A DNA stretch of 12,692 nt, taken from NCBI GenBank assembly GCA_002373085.1, contig DFJP01000112.1, forward strand, positions 1 through 12,692, written 5' to 3'. The notes under the pieces are model-generated. The model saw only the letters and a list, made by a program, of their open reading frames with translations. It had not been told where the DNA came from and made no database searches. Origin of the DNA: Caryophanales bacterium UBA3668 (GTDB taxonomy: Bacteria > Bacillota_I > Bacilli_A > RFN20 > CAG-826). This document shows, piece after piece, positions 1 through 4,770 of the stretch. Position numbers and translations under genes: made by a program. Numbering within the stretch: the first letter of the stretch is position 1; each line of letters starts with the position of its first letter.

Positions 1-751
1 AATCATTAATGCAGCAGATTATGGTCATCCACAAAGACGTAGAAGAATTTTCTTATTTGCCTTCCATAATAGCACCAAGCACTATAAAGAAATGGCGGCT
101 TTAACCCCTGCTCAAATCATCTCTAAAAAAGGTGTATTTGCTAAAGAATTCCCAATCGAATCATTCGATGAAAACAAGATAAAAGTATTTGATTTTGTAG
201 AAAAATATGGGGATTTAGTAGAGGTTTCCGATAAATTTAAAGCAGAATTCGAGAATGCAGGATTCATGATTGGTAATAAGGTTTATACCGTTAAAACTAA
301 ACCAATTGAAGAAGCTCCTATCACTCTCGGACAGATAGCAGAAAAAGACGGAGTTGATGCCCACTACTTCTTAAATGAAAACCAACGCAAGAAATATGAA
401 TATCTACGTGGTTCTAAGAAGATTCCAAGAGTCGATAAAAATGGATTTGAATACATGTACTCAGAGGGTGCAATGAGTCCTTATGATGAGCTAGATTTAC
501 CAGCAAGAACCATGCTTACATCCGAGGGAACTACTAATAGAAGTACTCATATCATCATGGACCCAAAAGAGGGTAAATTAAGAATTCTTACACCAATCGA
601 GTGTGAACGTATAAATCAATTCCCTGACAACTGGACAAACTCCGGTATGCCCGAGAAGAGAAGATACTTCATGATGGGCAATGCACTAGTGTGTGGAATT
701 ATTAAAAGAATAGGAAATCAAATTAAAAAGATTATAGAAAAAGAGGACTAG
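1..751 (+). CDS. DNA (cytosine-5-)-methyltransferase, C-terminal part (5' end outside window)
   Basis: This is the C-terminal part of an m5C DNA methyltransferase, which transfers a methyl group from S-adenosylmethionine to C5 of cytosine in a specific DNA site. The reading frame is open from base 2, so the first ATG inside the window (92) is internal and the true start lies to the left. Seen: the opening residues NAADYGHPQRRRRIFLFAF match conserved motif VIII (the GxPQxRxR block). A variable stretch of about 150 residues follows, fitting the target-recognition domain. Then LTPIECERINQFPDNW matches motif IX and GNALVCGIIKRIGNQI matches motif X. Catalytic motifs I, IV (PC) and VI (ENV) would lie outside the window. 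The gene converges on the nuclease/Dam-type operon with only 25 bp between stop codons, which suggests it belongs to the same modification system (inference). The recognition sequence cannot be predicted. Confidence 0.9.
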   Translation, partial: IINAADYGHPQRRRRIFLFAFHNSTKHYKEMAALTPAQIISKKGVFAKEFPIESFDENKIKVFDFVEKYGDLVEVSDKFKAEFENAGFMIGNKVYTVKTKPIEEAPITLGQIAEKDGVDAHYFLNENQRKKYEYLRGSKKIPRVDKNGFEYMYSEGAMSPYDELDLPARTMLTSEGTTNRSTHIIMDPKEGKLRILTPIECERINQFPDNWTNSGMPEKRRYFMMGNALVCGIIKRIGNQIKKIIEKED

Positions 752-778
752 TAAACAACGCTAATCCTCTTGTTTTTT
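741..778. terminator. Bidirectional intrinsic terminator between convergent genes
   Basis: Stem 741-751 pairs with 761-771 (10 of 11 pairs, one C/A mismatch) around a 9-nt loop. On the + strand it is followed by G and six Ts (773-778). On the minus strand the same stem runs into TTTTTC. It overlaps the stop codon of the m5C methylase (749-751) and its T-tract contains the stop of the opposing gene (777-779), so one hairpin probably ends both transcripts. The minus-strand T-tract is the weaker one. Confidence 0.75.
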
Positions 779-1229
779 ATTCTGTGAAGCTTTTTTCTAT
801 CCATAAAAGCCATTTTTTTACAGTTTGATATCTTCTTTCATAGAGTTCATCGCTGTATTGTGGGTATTCTGTTTTGATTATGTCTATGACTTCTTCCTTT
901 TCCAATTTGACTCCATATACTTTTTCTGTAACATAGACTGTTCCAAATACTTTATCGGACATCAATAACCTTATAAGTTCTATTCTTTGCTTCGTTGGAG
1001 AAAGGTTTCTAACATAACATCCCACCTCAGTGAAATGCTTATCTTTAGAAATAAGCCCTAAATACATCGCCGCAGAAAGATAGTACATCACTTGTCTATC
1101 GGTGACATTTTCCAAAACAAAGCTAATGTACTTCTTATCACTTAGTTTAGATTCGTCAGGAATATTAATTAGTGATATTACCTTTTCAAAATCATCGGCT
1201 TGAGGGAATGGTATATCATTTCTTTCCAT
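777..1229 (-). CDS. Small winged-helix-like protein of a restriction/modification operon, function unknown
   Basis: A 150-residue cytosolic protein with no signal peptide or membrane segment. I do not recognise a named gene. Seen: a central segment (about residues 30-75) of the type DRQVMYYLSAAMYLGLI, then a short turn and FTEVGCYVRNLS, which reads like a winged helix (helices plus a beta wing beginning 'fTe.G'). A helical part follows, ending RRYQTVKKWLLWIEK. This pattern resembles winged-helix modules found alone or fused in type II restriction proteins (recalled family resemblance, not proven). It is the last gene of the operon. Its ATG lies inside the adenine methylase gene (14-bp overlap), with AGAGAGG 9 nt upstream of the start, so it is translationally coupled. 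Possible roles are a specificity or regulatory subunit, or a DNA-binding partner of the nuclease. No catalytic motif is visible. Confidence 0.75.
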   Translation of the reverse strand: MERNDIPFPQADDFEKVISLINIPDESKLSDKKYISFVLENVTDRQVMYYLSAAMYLGLISKDKHFTEVGCYVRNLSPTKQRIELIRLLMSDKVFGTVYVTEKVYGVKLEKEEVIDIIKTEYPQYSDELYERRYQTVKKWLLWIEKSFTE

Positions 1230-2055
1230 AAATTAGAACCTCTCTTACTGTTCTACGCCCACTATTATTACCGCTAATATTTCTATGGACATCTAAATAA
1301 TTAAATTTATATTTTGTTTTTGGGAATATTTCATTAACAAAAGCTGTGGAGTTATTGCTAATTATAACAATCGCTCCTTTTTCAATCAGCGAATCACAAA
1401 GATTTTCTAGTCGTTGTAAATCTTCCCTTGAAAAACCAGTGCTTGTGTATGATGTGAAGCCGGATGGCTCATAATCATATGGCGGATCTAAATATACATA
1501 GTCACCTTTTTTGGCACCTGAAACTGCATCAATAAAGTCGCAATTAAGAATCTCAACACCAGGTTTATTTAAATAAGCTGATATTTGTCTAATTTTCTCT
1601 TCACAAACTATTTCATGTTTTCCACTAGTAGTTCTGCCTAATGGCACATTAAAGAAACCTTTAGAGTTAACTCTATACAAGCCATTAAAACATGTTCTAT
1701 TTAAATAAATAATTCTTGCTGCCTTTTTCAAAGGGGACATCTTTTTATAAGAAGGTAATCTATCTAAATCACGAATTTGGTAAAAGTAATCATGAGAGTG
1801 CTTTTTATCATGTTCTTTTAACAGTTTTATAAGCTCTTCTGGATTATCGCGAATTTGGATATAAACGTTATATAATTCTGGATTTAAATCGTTTATTGTA
1901 ACATTCGGACATTCTAAAGCAAAAGTTAATGAGCCGCCACCGAAGAATGGCTCAAATAACCTATGCTTCTTAAGTTCTTCTATATCTATTAATTGAATGA
2001 TATTAGAGACAAGCTTTCTTTTTCCACCTGCCCACTTTAATACTGGTTCCATCAT
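1216..2055 (-). CDS. DNA adenine-N6 methyltransferase, DpnM/Dam class (D12 family)
   Basis: A 279-residue SAM-dependent methylase that modifies N6 of adenine in DNA. The length is normal for the Dam/DpnM (alpha) class. Seen: LKWAGGKRKL at residues 6-15 (N-terminal SAM-binding signature), FEPFFGGGSLTF at 34-45 (motif I, FxGxG), the conserved block CFNGLYRVNSKGFFNVPLG at 122-140, the catalytic DPPY at 190-193 (motif IV), and the C-terminal SGRRTVREVLI. All hallmark residues are present, so it should be active. Family members often recognise GATC, but this cannot be confirmed here. It starts with tandem ATGs overlapping the nuclease gene's stop (TAATG, 1-bp overlap) and has no clear Shine-Dalgarno site, implying translation coupled to the upstream gene. 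It ends on TGA at the expected length, evidence that UGA is a stop in this organism. Likely role: protecting host sites from the neighbouring nuclease (inference). Confidence 0.93.
   Translation of the reverse strand: MMEPVLKWAGGKRKLVSNIIQLIDIEELKKHRLFEPFFGGGSLTFALECPNVTINDLNPELYNVYIQIRDNPEELIKLLKEHDKKHSHDYFYQIRDLDRLPSYKKMSPLKKAARIIYLNRTCFNGLYRVNSKGFFNVPLGRTTSGKHEIVCEEKIRQISAYLNKPGVEILNCDFIDAVSGAKKGDYVYLDPPYDYEPSGFTSYTSTGFSREDLQRLENLCDSLIEKGAIVIISNNSTAFVNEIFPKTKYKFNYLDVHRNISGNNSGRRTVREVLIYGKK
1239..1245 (-). promoter_or_regulatory. Ribosome binding site for the small winged-helix-like gene
   Basis: AGAGAGG on the minus strand, inside the end of the adenine methylase gene and 9 nt before the ATG at 1229. 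It supports that start and the 14-bp gene overlap. Confidence 0.6.
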
Positions 2056-4316
2056 TATTGATTTTCAATTAGCCAATCATACACATCTTTAATCTTTTTA
2101 AATTCAGATCTTGTGATTTGCTTTCCGTTATTGATTCTAGACTCAGAATAAGACATGGATTTTAACCAATCTAGAGTTTCGGCCCTATTCTTTTGGTCGT
2201 TTGGATTAACTAAGACATCCTTTAAGAATGTTGTCCAGTTTGTTTTATAACAAGCTATTTTACAAACATCGTCAAATCCTATCATTTCCCAGAATTCAAT
2301 GTCCCTATCAACACCATTTCTAGAGTTTTTGACTTTTAAACTGGCAATATCTCTACTTACTCTAAGAGCCAAATCCTCAGGTATATATTCATTTTGCCAA
2401 TTTGCATTTTCAACAAATTTTTCTTTTATACTATCGATAATCTTTTGTTTGATTTTTGAAACGAACTCGGAAGCTTCAGGATTATAATCCACGCAATACT
2501 CATTGATATATTTTTCCAAATCTTCATTGGTGAATTCACTATTATTGTGATTAAAGGCAACCTGCAATGCTCTCCAAGATGTTTCTTTAGCACTACCACC
2601 TTTTGCGGTTTTAATTTCATTTCTTCTTTCAATTGGTAAATTATTTATTGTATCTGCCAAGGAAACAATCCAATCTTCACATTTATTCCATAAATCATCA
2701 ACATCGTAAATGACAGAAGGAAGATTGTATTTTTTAATAACCAAATCAACAATATCGCCAATTACTCTTATAACCGCTACCATCATGTTATTTATTGTTA
2801 AATAGCCGGCAGAGCCTTTTTCCCATTCTTCTTGGCAGAACTGTTCAATAGTATCTAAACACTTCTTTAGGAATGGATAAATAACATCCGCTGTTTCTCT
2901 GCTTTCAGTTCTATCTAAAACACCATGCTCGGATATTTCGTTCTTTTTATATTTATTAAAGAAGGAGGTCTTTTCAATGGCGTTCTTTAAATATTCAATA
3001 GTAATGCAACGTCTATCTGTAACTGTATTCTCACCAGTAACAACTCTGCCGTATAGAGGAGAGTCTTTGTCTTCACCTAATTTTTGACAAATATGAAGAA
3101 TTACAGCTTCTTTTCTCTTTGCTAGTTCAGGTGAGTCCCAATTAAGGTCAATAATTAAAGTATTTCTAAGTGATTTAGAAACAGCTTTTTGATTTTCATT
3201 AATATCCATGAACATTCTTACTTGTTCATCTTTGTCCATATTAACAAAAGCTACTACTGGGACCGTGTTTGATGATGCAAATCTAGATTCTGAGTATCCG
3301 TATAATCTATGTTGACCATCAATAACATATGCAGATTGATACTCTTTTGGTAAATGCAATATACCAATTCTAGAAACAGAAGAGGTGTTTTGTGATGCCA
3401 AATCGAATTGAAGGCCCCTCTTTGCATCAATAGAAATAATTAATGAGTTAGGGAAATATCCGCCGTTGTTAACGAACTCTCTAATCTTTTTAAGTCTGTC
3501 CTTTTTGATTAATCTTTGGTAGGTAGGCATTAAATCGTGATTCGCGTTTGTTCTATGTAAAATGTAAGAAATCTTTAATAAACGTTCTGGCTCAATCAAA
3601 AAAGCATAATATGTGTATCCGCCCATTTTGCCTTCAATAGCAGGAATCTTTTCATCCATTCCTTTGATTGTTTGGTGAGCAAATAAACTACCTAGTAATT
3701 GGTATCTTGCCGCACTGCCAAGATGATCTACCAAAGCTTTATAGTAGCTTACTGTTTCATCGTCAAAATAAGCAATTTTAGCATTGGCTAAACGGTCTCT
3801 ATCTTGAGAACCAAGAACATAGTTCTTTGTGGCAAATATATACTTAAATTTACGTCCTGGATATTCCTTGCTAATTTCTCTAACGAGTCCTTTATATTTA
3901 CTTTCCATCTCAGCTATTTCTTGAAGCCAAGATTTATTACGCTCGAATTTTTCAGTTTCCTTGCATTCAATGAATAAGCAGGTTTCATCATCAATGGCAA
4001 TGACATCTAATTGTTTTGTTAAATCTGGGTATTCCTCTGAATATGATAATTTAAAATGCCTATCAGCATTCATGACAGTAAAGCCCATTTTATAGAAAAT
4101 CATCCATACTTCATCTTCGAAAGCATCACCGATTTTCTTTGGCTGCATCATTAAAGCGGAGCCATTTTTATATGTTTTTTTAACAACCCATCCCTGAGAT
4201 TCTTTAGTTTGAATAAGTGCCGCATCAAATTTTTCTTCAACACCATCTTTGCTTCTAATTGCCGCTGCAGCTGCCAAAGCTTCACCACTAGCTAAATGTT
4301 CCCAGTTCGTTGCCAT
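2055..4316 (-). CDS. PD-(D/E)XK nuclease fused to a DGQHR (DndB/DpdB-like) domain; probable restriction effector
   Basis: A 753-residue soluble protein, first gene of the operon. Residues about 60-215 look like a PD-(D/E)XK endonuclease: an acidic helix near FEDEVW (66-71), D104 in QLDVIAID, and E117-C-K119 in FIECKE, followed by a conserved-looking alpha/beta stretch. Residues about 225-390 form a DGQHR domain: YAFLIEPERLLKISYILHR, then VIDGQHRLYGY with DGQHR at 333-337, then INENQKAVSKSL at 372-383. DGQHR is the signature of DndB and DpdB, from the phosphorothioate and deazaguanine DNA modification systems, and resembles DGQQR of DUF262/GmrS NTPases. The C-terminal 350 residues are helical and unassigned. 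ATG 4316 is chosen over the in-frame ATG 4322 because GGAGG lies 6 nt before 4316 and abuts 4322. With methylases next to it, a DNA-cleaving restriction role is inferred. Substrate and cofactor are unknown. Confidence 0.85.
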   Translation of the reverse strand: MATNWEHLASGEALAAAAAIRSKDGVEEKFDAALIQTKESQGWVVKKTYKNGSALMMQPKKIGDAFEDEVWMIFYKMGFTVMNADRHFKLSYSEEYPDLTKQLDVIAIDDETCLFIECKETEKFERNKSWLQEIAEMESKYKGLVREISKEYPGRKFKYIFATKNYVLGSQDRDRLANAKIAYFDDETVSYYKALVDHLGSAARYQLLGSLFAHQTIKGMDEKIPAIEGKMGGYTYYAFLIEPERLLKISYILHRTNANHDLMPTYQRLIKKDRLKKIREFVNNGGYFPNSLIISIDAKRGLQFDLASQNTSSVSRIGILHLPKEYQSAYVIDGQHRLYGYSESRFASSNTVPVVAFVNMDKDEQVRMFMDINENQKAVSKSLRNTLIIDLNWDSPELAKRKEAVILHICQKLGEDKDSPLYGRVVTGENTVTDRRCITIEYLKNAIEKTSFFNKYKKNEISEHGVLDRTESRETADVIYPFLKKCLDTIEQFCQEEWEKGSAGYLTINNMMVAVIRVIGDIVDLVIKKYNLPSVIYDVDDLWNKCEDWIVSLADTINNLPIERRNEIKTAKGGSAKETSWRALQVAFNHNNSEFTNEDLEKYINEYCVDYNPEASEFVSKIKQKIIDSIKEKFVENANWQNEYIPEDLALRVSRDIASLKVKNSRNGVDRDIEFWEMIGFDDVCKIACYKTNWTTFLKDVLVNPNDQKNRAETLDWLKSMSYSESRINNGKQITRSEFKKIKDVYDWLIENQ

Positions 4317-4322
4317 AAACAT

Positions 4323-4327
4323 CCTCC
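4323..4327 (-). promoter_or_regulatory. Shine-Dalgarno site deciding the start of the DGQHR-nuclease gene
   Basis: GGAGG on the minus strand. Its spacing is 6 nt to the ATG at 4316 but zero to the in-frame ATG at 4322, so initiation at 4316 (MATNWEHL...) is favoured. Confidence 0.7.
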
Positions 4328-4358
4328 GCTATATATTTTATGTTTATAAACTTTAAGC

Positions 4359-4367
4359 ATTATATCA
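4359..4367 (-). promoter_or_regulatory. Probable extended -10 promoter of the restriction-like operon
   Basis: On the minus strand, TGA followed by a perfect TATAAT (4364-4359) forms an extended -10 element about 43 nt before the start codon at 4316. No good -35 hexamer lies 16-18 nt upstream, as is usual for extended -10 promoters. It reads into the nuclease, adenine methylase and winged-helix-like genes. Confidence 0.5.
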
Positions 4368-4440
4368 CAAATATAACGCTTCTTCACTATAGTTATATCT
4401 TTTCGGCGACGAATACGGGATTCCAACCAAAAAATATAAG

Positions 4441-4493
4441 TAGAGCAAGGTTGTTTCTAAATAGCGCAAAGTTATTACAAATAGAGCAAGATT
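4441..4493. repeat. Three phased 12-bp direct repeats (operator-like)
   Basis: TAGAGCAAGGTT (4441-4452), TAGCGCAAAGTT (4462-4473) and TAGAGCAAGATT (4482-4493) are imperfect direct repeats spaced 21 and 20 bp start to start, two helical turns. The spacers are unrelated in sequence. They lie 75-130 bp upstream of the operon's -10 element. Regularly phased direct copies suggest cooperative binding of one protein on one DNA face (inference). Confidence 0.55.
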
Positions 4494-4536
4494 AATAGCA
4501 TGCCCGTTAAAAAAGGCTAAAATATGGGTCAATATC

Positions 4537-4555
4537 TAACACACAATGTGTGGTA
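4537..4555. repeat. Short inverted repeat
   Basis: TAACACAC, AAT, GTGTGGTA: 7 of 8 arm positions pair across a 3-nt centre, with AATATC repeated directly on both flanks. It could be an operator or small hairpin. There is no T-tract, so it is not a terminator. Its function is unknown. Confidence 0.4.
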
Positions 4556-4584
4556 ATATCGCAAAAAGTATCGATGTAATCAAA

Positions 4585-4616
4585 TAAAAAGGACTGATAC
4601 GGTTTGTATCAATCCT
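4585..4616 (-). terminator. Intrinsic terminator of the tRNA-Thr gene
   Basis: Read on the minus strand: an 11-bp stem with one mismatch (4616-4606 with 4600-4590), a 5-nt loop and a T-rich tail (TTTTTATTTG). It lies 13 nt past the CCA end of the tRNA, so it ends the tRNA transcript before the restriction-like operon. Confidence 0.8.
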
Positions 4617-4628
4617 GTTCATGCTAGA

Positions 4629-4702
4629 TGGTGCCTCCTGGCGGAATCGGACCACCAATAGATCCTTACCATGGATCCGTTATACCACTTAACTAAGGAG
4701 GC
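4629..4702 (-). tRNA. tRNA-Thr, anticodon GGT
   Basis: The cloverleaf folds completely on the minus strand: acceptor GCCTCCT/AGGAGGC, D stem GTTA/TAAC with loop AGTGGTA, anticodon stem GATCC/GGATC with loop ATGGTAA, 4-nt variable loop, T stem GGTGG/CCGCC (one G-T pair), discriminator A and an encoded CCA. The anticodon GGT (4670-4668) reads ACC/ACU threonine codons. G1-C72, C2-G71, G35 and U36 agree with known threonine identity elements. Oddities: the T loop is TCCGATT, so position 55 is C instead of the near-universal U, and position 32 is A rather than a pyrimidine. It has its own promoter and terminator. Confidence 0.9.
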
Positions 4703-4720
4703 ATTTAGTCAGCGTAGTAA

Positions 4721-4749
4721 ATTATAAACAACATTCTTCCTTATAACAA
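4721..4749 (-). promoter_or_regulatory. Sigma-70-type promoter of tRNA-Thr
   Basis: On the minus strand TTGTTA (4749-4744), a 17-bp spacer and a perfect TATAAT (4726-4721) give a predicted transcription start near 4714, about a dozen bases before the mature tRNA 5' end at 4702. It sits in the gap after the glycosidase stop codon. Confidence 0.75.
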
Positions 4750-4770
4750 GGGAAAATATTAGTTTTTTAT

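Larger units (their letters stand above)
4328..4584. other. Intergenic region upstream of the restriction-like operon
   Basis: About 260 bp without a convincing protein gene on either strand. It contains the operon promoter at its left end, three phased 12-bp direct repeats (4441-4493), and an inverted repeat (4537-4555). Nothing else is recognised: no integrase remnant, no insertion-sequence ends and no obvious RNA gene. It links the operon to the tRNA-Thr terminator. Confidence 0.6.

Noticed and set aside
92..751. A complete 219-residue gene starting at ATG 92
   Set aside because: The same frame is open back to base 2 and encodes conserved m5C methylase motif VIII before this ATG, so the ATG is internal and the gene is cut by the window edge.
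1216..1218. UGA read as tryptophan (Mycoplasma-type code)
   Set aside because: The adenine methylase ends on TGA right after its family's normal C terminus, and the other recognised genes use TGG for tryptophan without needing read-through.
1480..1500. Possible att duplicate of the tRNA 3' end (TGGCGGATC near 1489)
   Set aside because: It matches only about eight bases and encodes part of the DPPY motif of the adenine methylase, so the resemblance is chance.
2055..4316. Calling the DGQHR gene dndB or a phosphorothioation gene
   Set aside because: Only the DGQHR signature is shared. The protein carries a nuclease domain and about 350 extra C-terminal residues, and no dndA, dndC, dndD or dndE is visible.
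4441..4493. CRISPR array
   Set aside because: The three repeats are only 12 bp, imperfect, and have 8-9 bp spacers; CRISPR repeats and spacers are much longer, and no cas gene is present.
4735..4770. Terminator for the glycosidase operon
   Set aside because: Only a short imperfect hairpin without a T-tract is present, and it overlaps the tRNA -35 box. Read-through to the tRNA terminator at 4585-4616 is more likely.
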